Source: Tritrichomonas musculus (Eukaryota; Parabasalia; Tritrichomonadida; Tritrichomonadidae). From it: a stretch of 64,000 nucleotides of DNA. This document shows positions 18,622 through 27,836 of the stretch, one piece after another. Position numbers and translations under genes: made by a program. The notes below the pieces were generated by a model. The model saw nothing but the letters and a program-made list of their open reading frames with translations, had not been told where the DNA came from and ran no database searches. Each line of letters opens with the position of its first letter. The first letter of the stretch is position 1. The stretch lies in the NCBI GenBank assembly GCA_039105265.1, contig JAPFFF010000016.1, positions 2,852,001-2,916,000 on the forward strand. The letters run 5' to 3'.

Positions 18622-18662
18622 AAAAATAAAACAACATTAATGATGAGTCATTCAATGATTCA
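18622..18662. repeat. 41-bp direct repeat in Polinton, copy 2
   Basis: Second exact copy of the repeat at 17,906-17,946; it lies 33 bases upstream of the HNH ATG and directly after the stop of the next gene. Confidence 0.85.
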
Positions 18663-18663
18663 T

Positions 18664-18909
18664 TTACAAAGTCATTTGTTCAGCTGATTTGATACGTTCA
18701 TCAATAGCTCTTAATTGTATTTTGATTGATTCAATATCATTAAATAGTTGTTTATAAATCGACAATATGTGAATCATCTTATCAAACTTTCCGTTTAATG
18801 CATCATCTTCAGAATTCATACATTCATTGAATATCTTGTCTTTAACTATTCGAAACTGAGCGTTTAAAGCTGATGTATCACAACTTAAACCTTTAATTGC
18901 ACTATTCAT
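18664..18909 (-). CDS. Polinton small helical protein, 81 residues
   Basis: A short, mostly helical product with a heptad-like second half (MIHILSIYKQLFNDIESI..., about 45-75), likely a coiled coil. No family recognised. Tight spacing to its neighbours on the same strand supports a real gene. Confidence 0.5.
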   Translation of the reverse strand: MNSAIKGLSCDTSALNAQFRIVKDKIFNECMNSEDDALNGKFDKMIHILSIYKQLFNDIESIKIQLRAIDERIKSAEQMTL

Positions 18910-18947
18910 TTTAAACCAAAAATAAACAAATTAATTAAATGATATTT

Positions 18948-19298
18948 TTATTCTTTGTTGTTCTTAAATGCCAATAATCTATTAATCATATATGATGATA
19001 CATTTAACTTCAATTTGTCTTTCAATAAGTTTTGTGTATATGAACACCTTTTATGTCCTGGCAACTTATTTATATCATTCATTACTTTATCATCCAAAAA
19101 TTGTATAACTTTTTCACGTTCATCCTTGTTCAAGAACTTTGATGAATTGAATATTGAACGCGTTCTTTTATGGTTTGCTTCTGTATTTGCTTCTTCATTT
19201 GTTTCTTCTTCTTCACTTACTTCTTGTTTTGATTCTAATATCAAAAGTAATTTATGTATTTCTTCAATGTGTTTTATTATTTCTCTTAACTCAGACAT
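18948..19298 (-). CDS. Polinton coiled-coil/basic protein, 116 residues
   Basis: The N-terminus (1-30) is a predicted coiled coil, residues 30-45 are acidic, and the C-terminal 70 residues are basic and helical (for example FLNKDEREKVIQFLDDKVMN). Possibly a small DNA- or polymerase-associated protein; it is the last minus-strand gene before the divergent polymerase gene. No family recognised. Confidence 0.5.
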   Translation of the reverse strand: MSELREIIKHIEEIHKLLLILESKQEVSEEEETNEEANTEANHKRTRSIFNSSKFLNKDEREKVIQFLDDKVMNDINKLPGHKRCSYTQNLLKDKLKLNVSSYMINRLLAFKNNKE

Positions 19299-19390
19299 TT
19301 CAATGAAATAAAAAACTCGAAATATTTTTTATTTTTTGATTTAACATTTTTTCAAATTTCAAATAATTTGATTTTTTAATAATATCATAA

Positions 19391-22300
19391 ATGAGTTCTC
19401 GTTATTACTATAGAAAAGATACCAAATCATTTGTTATTGAACAAATCAGGTATATCAATAATGAACTTCAATTAAAACCTCGTTTGTCAACATCTAAACC
19501 TTCTGATTATGATGTTAAACATTTCAAAAACATTTTAGAAAATTATTTAACTTCATTCGGTTTTAGAGAACATGAAGGTAATAGAATAGATGACATATCA
19601 ATATTAGATTTCGTTAATAGAATGAAAAGAGAAGCAGAAGAACAAGAAGAAGAGGAGGAAGAGGAACAATTTGAAGAAGAAGAACAAAATGATGAACAAA
19701 AACTAAAACAAAAACAAATCGAGAACAACATTAAAATAGCTCATGATGCACTCAACAAAGCCCTTCAATTAATTAAATCTGAAAATATATTATTGAGACC
19801 ATTACCGCCAAAGACAAACAAACAACCTCAACGATATGAAGACATTCGATTTAACAATGAAAATGCTGAATTAATTGAATATCTCAAAAAGTTTAGCTAT
19901 AAAGGTGTTCATTCAAAACATGACTCATATTTCATAATCAATGAACCTGAGAACTTTGATGAAGCAGTTGAAGCATGCAGTCATTTCATTGACCAATTCC
20001 CAAATGATAATGAAAAGGTTGAACGATTAGATGAAGACAGTAAAGAACCGATAAAAATATATTACAAGAACGGAGTTTCATCAATTGAAGACATCAATGA
20101 ATATTTGACTGAAACAGTATTTAAACAAGAAGTGAAACCGTTCAAAATATATTTTCAATTGACTGGTATATTTGAGATACCACCAAAGAATGAAAGTGAA
20201 AGATATACATATGAAGCAAGTGATATCAAATGGAAGAACTATAAAGCATCAGTACCAATAATTGTCAGAGAGAGTAAAGATATTGATAAAGTTAAACTGT
20301 ATGTTGAATCAAAAATACATGAATATGAAACCACTACTTCAAACATCAAATTATGTATCGTTTGGTCTGTTTCGTTTACAATCTCACGAGTTGTTAAGAT
20401 AACAGGAAAGATTGATGAAGTTTCAGAATTGTTTGGCAAAAATAAATATATCATTATTGATAACGTTGATGATTGTTTGTGTTGGTATCGTTTCCTTGCT
20501 TGTTGTTTGAATAAGCAACTTATTGAAACACGAACATTTAAAATCTCTGACAGAACAGCAGCAGCAAAGAAAATATTATGTGATGAACACGGTTTGAGTT
20601 ATACAAAGAAGCCTTCAAAAGCAGCAAAACAATTAATAAACTCATTCAAAGGTATCACGATTGAAGAAATGAAAGAATCCGCGAAGAAGCATAACATTAA
20701 TGTCAACATCTATGAATATGACAAAGAGAAACATATTTATGATATTCAAGACCAATGGCATAACGTCGATGATGAAACAAAAACGTTTTCAGCTCTGTTG
20801 TATTCAAAGGATAAGATAATTCACATAATGTACATCATCAACGCTGAAGCATTAACAAACATTCATATATGCCCGCAATGCGGTTCATACATTCATAAAG
20901 GAAATAACAATATTGACAGATTCAACAGACATGTAGATAAATGTGATGGTAAATTCAAAAAGGATTTCATTCCTTCACGAGAAGCTTTACCATATTGTCC
21001 ACACATTTTAAACAATCCTGTTTATTTGTATTGTCTTTCATATGAACTTGAATGGAAGCCAACAATTCATTATATCACTTATGATTTTGAAACAATGGAA
21101 CAAAAGATTGAAAAGAAAGTCAGTGATAAATCAGTTATCAATTCTCGATTGATTCCTTTGAGTGTTTCATCATGTGTGAAGCTTGATAAAGGATTGATAA
21201 CAAAGAACTTTGATATACGAACAAATGACTTCATTGCCAAATGGATTGACTGGTTATTTGTTGCTGGCTGTGATGTGTATGCTGATAAGTTGAAACATTT
21301 GAAATCATTCATCAAAGATAAATCGGAAGAAGAACTCAATAAAATAGATACATCATTGAAAACAATAACAGTATTCGGTTTTAACTCATCACGTTTTGAC
21401 TCAAACTTATTCAAAGAGCAATTGATTAAAAATCATTGGTCAATCGATAGCGGAATGATTGGAACAGCTACATCACTGAAACAATTCATATTGAAATCAT
21501 CAAAGTATCCTATTCGATTACGATTCATTGACGCACAAGCATTTGTTGCTGGAGGAACACTCAAACAGTTTGGAATCGATTTTGGCGGTATATCTAACAG
21601 TTCGAAAGGTGTATTTCCTTATGAAGCAATCAACAGCGAGAATTATAATGAAGTGTTGTCAAAGAGTGAACCGTTCAAATATGAAGATTTTTACAGTTAT
21701 CTCAATCAAAAGAACCCATTAACAAAAGCTGATTATGAAGAGTATTTGAATGATTCAAAGAGGTTTGCAACACGTTGGGATTATTTGTTATCATACAATG
21801 ACAATGATGTTGAAATGATGATTAAACCTATTGACAACCTTATTCAAATGAATGCTGAATATAAAGTTGATTTGATTAGCAATCTTTCGTTATCAAAGAA
21901 TGCTTCATGTATCAAATATGCTCTTGCTTACAAAGATTTCAACCCGAAGAACGACTATGAAATCATAAACAAATCAAACACATTCAAACCAACAATGAAA
22001 TGGTGGTTAAATAAATGTGATAACTATCGAAAGCAAGACATGAAACATAATTTTTGCTCGCAAAAAGGCGATTCATCGCTTCAATCAAATAAAAATCAAC
22101 GTGATATATCAAAATGTGTTAGTGAAAAAGATTTTGATGCATTCATGAAATTGTATGAATCAAATGAAACAGGTAAATGTCATTTATGTGGTGAACACTT
22201 TACTTACAACAACAAACCGACACTTGACAGAATAGATAACAACAAAGGACATCAGATTGATAACTGTTTACTTGCTTGTGCTGAATGTAATCGTTTAAGA

Positions 22301-23953
22301 CAACGTGATGACGACAAGATAACAAGAACCAAAATACAATTGAAGAAATTCTGCAAGCTCCATCACCTACCAACACTCATAACTGATGAAAAAGAATACT
22401 ACAATTTGAGAGAGAACATAACGGGAGGATTATCAAATGTACTTCATCGAGTGAACATTAGAGGTCAAACATTAATCAATAAACTCAAATATGATGCCGT
22501 TAATGACAGAATCATTAGCTATGACACTTCAAACACAGTCTCTCACGTTGCTGGTATTGATTTCAATTCATTGTATCCTTCATTATTCAGTTCAGTAAAA
22601 CATTCATTTAATCCTTATCACGGAGGAATCATGTTCATGCCTGGTTCATTTATAAAACGCTTTGATGTTTATGATGAAGACGGAAACAAGAATGAAAAGG
22701 TATTTAATTCTGCAATGAATATCATTCAATCAAAGAAGCGATTTGATGCTAACCCTGAGTTTATATTCAAAGCTGAAGTCAGATTGAGATGTCCGAAGAA
22801 TAAAATCAATGATTTGATTAACTTTCCCCCTGTGTTTAGAAATATCAATATAATGAATGATGAACAAACGATTGGAAGTTATATGTACAAATATATGAAA
22901 GACAATAAACTGAATTCAGCAGATAAAGAAACAAGAAAGCTGACAATGTTGCTTGATACATGCGGTACTTTTATGACGTTCTCGAATTACCTTTTATGGT
23001 TTTTAATTGACCACGGACTTATTGTTGATGACATTAAGAGCTTAAGTTTATATGAAGCTCATGACGGATTCAATCAATTTGTTTGTGAGTTTATGAAGAA
23101 GCGTCAAGATATATTGTCGGGAAAGACACACGGGAACGAAAAGTTTTACAAGATTAGTATGAACGGATCTTACGGATATGACGGTATGAATTCAGAGAAC
23201 TTCAACAAAATCAGAATTGTTGATAAAAATAAAGCCTTTCAATTGATAGCATCCGATACTTATCGTAATGGATGTAAACTGTCAAATGATTGTTATTTGA
23301 TACAATCACAACCTCATTCATTCAAATGTAATACATGTCTTCAGGAATCATTTTGGACATTAGATAACGCGAAATACTGGTATTTGACTTTTCTTTATGA
23401 CTTTCTATACAAATGCATTGACATGAATAAAATTCATTTTAACTCGGTCGATACAGATAGCCTTTACATATCTATCGCTGGTGATATGAATAAACCGATT
23501 GACCAGTTGTTTGATTACGTCATCAAAGACAAATCATTTTATGATAAACACATTTATAGCTTTATGCCAAACCCAGCAATCAATGATGTATATGATGAGA
23601 AAAAGATTCTCGGTTGTTGTGTTGAGAAGTTTGGAGCAAATCAAGTTGCTTTATGCGCTAAATGTTATACCATTTGGTCAGATGACAAAACAATTTCATT
23701 AAAGCTCAAAGGTGTTTCATTGAAGAAGAACAACATCAAATCAAGTGATTACAAAAATGTCATTGATAAGCAATCAATAATGAAAGGCAAAAATATAAAC
23801 CTTCAAATGAATTCACAACTGATGAGTAAAATAACTGTAATCAAAAATGCATTAACAGCAGCACATTCAAAAATGTTGGTTTTATCGAATCATTGTTGTT
23901 GTCCTTATGTCAATGGTTTCACTGCAAAGGATTATTTCATTGAGAATCATTAA
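19391..23953 (+). CDS. polB: Polinton protein-primed DNA polymerase B with HNH insert
   Basis: The 1520-residue product is a family B polymerase of the protein-primed type that replicates Polintons. The N-terminal part has an acidic run (near 85-105), a DDCLCWYRFLACCL block (about 360) and a CPQC...H...C zinc-finger-like segment (about 500-520), as in other Polinton polymerases. Exonuclease motifs are YDFETM (about 564), FGFNSSRFDSN (about 662) and YNDNDVEMM (about 801). Polymerase motifs are DFNSLYPS (about 1056), KISMNGSYGYDG (about 1253) and VDTDSLY (about 1353). Between the exonuclease and polymerase parts (about 928-977) lies an HNH/zinc domain: CHLCGEHF, TLDRIDNNKGH and CAECNRLR. That insertion is unusual. 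The frame looks whole. Confidence 0.97.
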   Translation: MSSRYYYRKDTKSFVIEQIRYINNELQLKPRLSTSKPSDYDVKHFKNILENYLTSFGFREHEGNRIDDISILDFVNRMKREAEEQEEEEEEEQFEEEEQNDEQKLKQKQIENNIKIAHDALNKALQLIKSENILLRPLPPKTNKQPQRYEDIRFNNENAELIEYLKKFSYKGVHSKHDSYFIINEPENFDEAVEACSHFIDQFPNDNEKVERLDEDSKEPIKIYYKNGVSSIEDINEYLTETVFKQEVKPFKIYFQLTGIFEIPPKNESERYTYEASDIKWKNYKASVPIIVRESKDIDKVKLYVESKIHEYETTTSNIKLCIVWSVSFTISRVVKITGKIDEVSELFGKNKYIIIDNVDDCLCWYRFLACCLNKQLIETRTFKISDRTAAAKKILCDEHGLSYTKKPSKAAKQLINSFKGITIEEMKESAKKHNINVNIYEYDKEKHIYDIQDQWHNVDDETKTFSALLYSKDKIIHIMYIINAEALTNIHICPQCGSYIHKGNNNIDRFNRHVDKCDGKFKKDFIPSREALPYCPHILNNPVYLYCLSYELEWKPTIHYITYDFETMEQKIEKKVSDKSVINSRLIPLSVSSCVKLDKGLITKNFDIRTNDFIAKWIDWLFVAGCDVYADKLKHLKSFIKDKSEEELNKIDTSLKTITVFGFNSSRFDSNLFKEQLIKNHWSIDSGMIGTATSLKQFILKSSKYPIRLRFIDAQAFVAGGTLKQFGIDFGGISNSSKGVFPYEAINSENYNEVLSKSEPFKYEDFYSYLNQKNPLTKADYEEYLNDSKRFATRWDYLLSYNDNDVEMMIKPIDNLIQMNAEYKVDLISNLSLSKNASCIKYALAYKDFNPKNDYEIINKSNTFKPTMKWWLNKCDNYRKQDMKHNFCSQKGDSSLQSNKNQRDISKCVSEKDFDAFMKLYESNETGKCHLCGEHFTYNNKPTLDRIDNNKGHQIDNCLLACAECNRLRQRDDDKITRTKIQLKKFCKLHHLPTLITDEKEYYNLRENITGGLSNVLHRVNIRGQTLINKLKYDAVNDRIISYDTSNTVSHVAGIDFNSLYPSLFSSVKHSFNPYHGGIMFMPGSFIKRFDVYDEDGNKNEKVFNSAMNIIQSKKRFDANPEFIFKAEVRLRCPKNKINDLINFPPVFRNINIMNDEQTIGSYMYKYMKDNKLNSADKETRKLTMLLDTCGTFMTFSNYLLWFLIDHGLIVDDIKSLSLYEAHDGFNQFVCEFMKKRQDILSGKTHGNEKFYKISMNGSYGYDGMNSENFNKIRIVDKNKAFQLIASDTYRNGCKLSNDCYLIQSQPHSFKCNTCLQESFWTLDNAKYWYLTFLYDFLYKCIDMNKIHFNSVDTDSLYISIAGDMNKPIDQLFDYVIKDKSFYDKHIYSFMPNPAINDVYDEKKILGCCVEKFGANQVALCAKCYTIWSDDKTISLKLKGVSLKKNNIKSSDYKNVIDKQSIMKGKNINLQMNSQLMSKITVIKNALTAAHSKMLVLSNHCCCPYVNGFTAKDYFIENH

Positions 23954-24007
23954 ACAATTAATTTAATGATTTTATTTTAAAAAATCAATTTTTTATTTTT
24001 GTTATAA

Positions 24008-24646
24008 ATGAGTCAACCAACTGAACAAACACAAATTGAAAATGCTGAAGCTGAATTTGAACCTTTGAAAGGTTTTGAAAGTGATTATGAAATACAAACA
24101 ACTTTCCCTTATAACATCAAGAATAAGAAAACAGGAAAAATAATAGCTGAAGGTGAATACAGACAAAATGTTTATCCGTGTGTAAACCTAAATAACAAAA
24201 TATATTATAAACATATTCTTGTAGCAAAGCAATTTATTGAAAACCCTAATAATCTACCACAAGTCGACCATAAGAATAGAATCAAAACTGATTATCATCT
24301 TGATAATTTACGATTTGTATCAAGTTCAGAGAATAATAAAAATAAATCAAATTATAAAGGTATTCAATATGAATTCATTGATGACATACCTAATGATGCA
24401 ATTGTTATTGATTTCTATGAAACAAAGACAGAAAGGAAAGAATTTGAAGAAAACACGTATTATTATTACCATGATGATACTAATAATGAAGACATTTTTT
24501 ATGCAAAGATTACTGATAATATTTATAAAATTCTTCATATCAATACAAATAAATCAGGCAATGAATTTATTTCAATGAACGATATAAATAATCAAAAAGT
24601 TAGCGTATATATTAATAGATTCAAACATCAACATGATTTGATTTGA
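24008..24646 (+). CDS. Polinton HNH endonuclease, copy B
   Basis: The 212-residue product has the same plan as copy A: a NUMOD4-like N-terminus (DYEIQTTFPYNIKNKKTGK), an HNH core (QVDHKNRIKTDYHLDNLRFV, about 90-109) and the YKGIQYEFIDDIPND C-terminal half ending FKHQHDLI. It is about 60 percent similar to copy A by eye. It begins 54 bases after the polymerase stop, on the same strand, and ends 6 bases from the convergent fibre-like gene. The 41-bp repeat seen around copy A is not present here. Confidence 0.85.
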   Translation: MSQPTEQTQIENAEAEFEPLKGFESDYEIQTTFPYNIKNKKTGKIIAEGEYRQNVYPCVNLNNKIYYKHILVAKQFIENPNNLPQVDHKNRIKTDYHLDNLRFVSSSENNKNKSNYKGIQYEFIDDIPNDAIVIDFYETKTERKEFEENTYYYYHDDTNNEDIFYAKITDNIYKILHINTNKSGNEFISMNDINNQKVSVYINRFKHQHDLI

Positions 24647-24652
24647 TTTGAT

Positions 24653-27600
24653 TTACTCTTTGAATACAGCTAATGTTCTTTCATCAATGATACTTGTAAT
24701 GATTCCAACAGTCATGCGTTTTATTTTTGATGTTATTGCTGTCTCTCCTGAAAGAACTTTCAGCTTATTGTCTTCATTATCGATAAACACCTCATCACCG
24801 ATTGAATAACATGATGAATCATTAACGCGAACCATATAATCACCATGTGAACTAAATGTGATACATTTATTTTTGTCATCGATTCTCACACATATGCCGA
24901 CATATTCTTTCCATGTTCCTGATGTCTTGACACTACAAATACAATCAGTTGTATCATCAGCTGTTGAAGGTATCCATTCATCACCAACATGTTTGTAAAC
25001 CTTACCTGTCATATACACTGGAGAACCTATAACGAAATCACTAACAGAGTTCATTGATGATTCAATCGGAGAGTAATGTGTGATTGTTGTGTTTGATTGC
25101 GTTCCGTAAATAGCAGCCTTAAATTTTGATAAATAACCTCGGGACATGATGCATCTTGAATATATTTGTTTAGCATCTAATAATTCCTGAGTAGTTGTCC
25201 AAGAATATCCACTTATTGGGAAATTATATGTCAGGGGTCTTCCTGATGCTATATCAACAGTGTCTTCATAATAGAATGGGAATTTGAAATTGTCGAAATA
25301 CACAGTTCTTTGATGTAATACAAGAACAATGTTATGAGGATTTCCAGTTGTATCATAGAACAATATTCTTATTTCCAAACATAGCGCATAATCACCTACT
25401 ATATATTCCAGTTTAATTACCTTATCTTCAAGTTTTAGATAATGAATTGATATTTCACCGCCCTCTGTAATCGGTCCGCAATCAATAGCACATTTTTTTA
25501 TTAGTTGTTCTTCTGTTATGACGTTTGACTTCAGAGCAAAGTTATCATTCACATATTTCACCGAAGTAATCATATCATCATTCACAGGTCGGATGCTGAT
25601 TAATGTGATAGATGCATCATAAATATTGGTTAGTGTATCATCCTCAGCTCTCAATGAGACAATATGGGTATTATAATTAATATTTATTAATTCATTGCTT
25701 GTTGATTTGTAAATCATATTCAAACTTTTATATAAACTGTATTCGTATTCAACTTCTTCATATGATGCATCATCAGCATTTCGTTTGAATTTGACGATAA
25801 TATTTTTGGTTGTGAATACTCTTCTTATATCATCATCAGGAACTACACAGCCACTTTCATTCTGTGTACATTGAATTGTGATTTGTTCTGGATTTTCATC
25901 AACAATATTTGCAGTTTTAATAAATGGTGATTCGATTTGTGCTCTAATGACGTTGATTAACCATTGAGTATTGCCACTTGAATTACACAACATAAATTCA
26001 CCACGATTATACCATACAATAGATAATCCATTATCTAACATCATTCTATACCCTCTCATATATTTTTCATAAGGCTTGAATATCAAATCAAAATGTTGAA
26101 TATTGTTAATGTAATCCTTGTTAGAACCCCAATTAACATCAAATATCACATGTATATCGGTTTCTGGTAAGTATGGTTTTACAAATATATAATCACGAAC
26201 AGGATTCGGATATTCAATATTCAATTCAGTTCCATATAATGCAGTACTCAACGCAGATTCATTAACTAAATCAGATGGAATTGTTGGTATATCTGTTTTC
26301 AATGCATATTTATCTAATTCATAAGCCAATTCATCCTCATCGACAAACTTCTCATCAGCTTGTGCGCTAGTGTAATACGGTGTCAAGTCAACTGGTTCTG
26401 GTATATCCGTCTTCAATGCATAAGTGTTCGACACATATCTAGCTGAATAAGCGTTTCTGTCTGTTGGTTCGATAGTTTTGGTAATTGAACACGATAAAAC
26501 TTCTGGTGTATCGCCAGTTCCTGGATTGATTAATTCATGGCTGTCATACAAAAACCAAATACTTGAATCTTTTCCTTCGATACGCATTATCTGAGAGGGT
26601 TGTTCGTCATCATTGTCATTGTACGAATAGTCTGCGTGAACATAATGACCCGTATAAAAACTGTTTGATGAAACAATATCCAACCCGTATTGCTCAATCA
26701 TTTCATGATATGTGTCGTAATCCAAATCAGGAATTGTATTATTGACGATTTCGAATTGAATCGTTGTTTGTCCCTCAATAATCTCTGGGATTTCACTCTT
26801 CATTGCATATTTTCCTTCTGCGACTGTTTTCGTTTCATACTTATCTAATTCATAAGCCAATTCATCCTCATCGACGAACTTCTCATCAGCTTGTGCACTA
26901 GTATAATACGGTGTCAAGTCAACAGGTTCTGGGATATCACTCTTCAATGCTAATCTTTCTTCTGTTTCTGCTAATGTTATTGTTATTGGAAGGTATTGAT
27001 ATCTATCATAAATTGCTCCACTAACTTCATCCCACACTAATTCAAAATACTCCCCTTCACTTTCAAATCCTTCAGCTTCATGTTGTTTAACGTTATATTC
27101 ATCATCAGCATATAATTCATTTGTCTTGAATCTGATATCAAAATGGAATATATTACCACTATTGTCTAATTTATAACCAACCAAATGTGTTCCTTCTTTG
27201 AACGGTAAAACGTGAGATGTATCCATTCCGTTTTCTTCATATTCTTCTGGTACTGGACCTATATTAGGAAACATATATGTCTTGATTTCAATTGTGTATT
27301 CAGTTGATACATTCAAATTATCTCTCGTGATGTAATTCTTCAAATCATCTTTTGGAACATATCGTTCGGCACAAACATCCAAAGCCGATTGAAGACCTTC
27401 ATTAGCCGCCATACTTGTTAAACACATTGATGCTTGAGCTGATAATGGTTTATCATCTTCAGCCATCAATTTCTGAAACATTTCTTCTGATAATTGTTCT
27501 TTTATGTTCAATCGCAACTCACTATTTTTGAGTACTTCTGGTATTTCACTCTTCAGTGCATAATTCGTTATATCAATTGGTTCAGGTATATCAGTTGATA

Positions 27601-27814
27601 AAGCATAATTGTTGATAACATAATCACGCAATCCGTTAACTGCTTCATTCAATTGTTCCTTAGTGATTCCATTTCCGTTTGAAATCCCTACGTTTCCGTT
27701 CGATGTATCACCTTTGATAACATAATTATCGACATATCTTTTAATGTATTCGTTAATCAATCCGTCAATAGTATTTGTTTTTGTTATGTGTCCGCTCTGC
27801 TCAATCGTAAACAT
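24653..27814 (-). CDS. Polinton fibre-like repeat protein, 1053 residues
   Basis: A large protein with recurring motifs of the form YALKTDIPEPVDLTPYYTS and AQADEKFVDEDELAYELDKY, found as near-identical blocks near residues 295-330 and 475-510, with shorter ALKSDIPE echoes near 90, 285, 345 and 760. This is the pattern of phage tail fibres and adenovirus-type fibres: trimeric coiled or beta-spiral stalk units separating globular beta domains. The last 120 residues (VYMTGKVYKHVGDEWIPS onward) are a compact beta-rich domain that could be a tip or an autoprocessing domain. The likely role is host attachment, by inference from architecture only. It is the second longest gene of the element. Confidence 0.6.
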   Translation of the reverse strand: MFTIEQSGHITKTNTIDGLINEYIKRYVDNYVIKGDTSNGNVGISNGNGITKEQLNEAVNGLRDYVINNYALSTDIPEPIDITNYALKSEIPEVLKNSELRLNIKEQLSEEMFQKLMAEDDKPLSAQASMCLTSMAANEGLQSALDVCAERYVPKDDLKNYITRDNLNVSTEYTIEIKTYMFPNIGPVPEEYEENGMDTSHVLPFKEGTHLVGYKLDNSGNIFHFDIRFKTNELYADDEYNVKQHEAEGFESEGEYFELVWDEVSGAIYDRYQYLPITITLAETEERLALKSDIPEPVDLTPYYTSAQADEKFVDEDELAYELDKYETKTVAEGKYAMKSEIPEIIEGQTTIQFEIVNNTIPDLDYDTYHEMIEQYGLDIVSSNSFYTGHYVHADYSYNDNDDEQPSQIMRIEGKDSSIWFLYDSHELINPGTGDTPEVLSCSITKTIEPTDRNAYSARYVSNTYALKTDIPEPVDLTPYYTSAQADEKFVDEDELAYELDKYALKTDIPTIPSDLVNESALSTALYGTELNIEYPNPVRDYIFVKPYLPETDIHVIFDVNWGSNKDYINNIQHFDLIFKPYEKYMRGYRMMLDNGLSIVWYNRGEFMLCNSSGNTQWLINVIRAQIESPFIKTANIVDENPEQITIQCTQNESGCVVPDDDIRRVFTTKNIIVKFKRNADDASYEEVEYEYSLYKSLNMIYKSTSNELININYNTHIVSLRAEDDTLTNIYDASITLISIRPVNDDMITSVKYVNDNFALKSNVITEEQLIKKCAIDCGPITEGGEISIHYLKLEDKVIKLEYIVGDYALCLEIRILFYDTTGNPHNIVLVLHQRTVYFDNFKFPFYYEDTVDIASGRPLTYNFPISGYSWTTTQELLDAKQIYSRCIMSRGYLSKFKAAIYGTQSNTTITHYSPIESSMNSVSDFVIGSPVYMTGKVYKHVGDEWIPSTADDTTDCICSVKTSGTWKEYVGICVRIDDKNKCITFSSHGDYMVRVNDSSCYSIGDEVFIDNEDNKLKVLSGETAITSKIKRMTVGIITSIIDERTLAVFKE

Positions 27815-27836
27815 TCAATTTATTAGAAACTAAACA

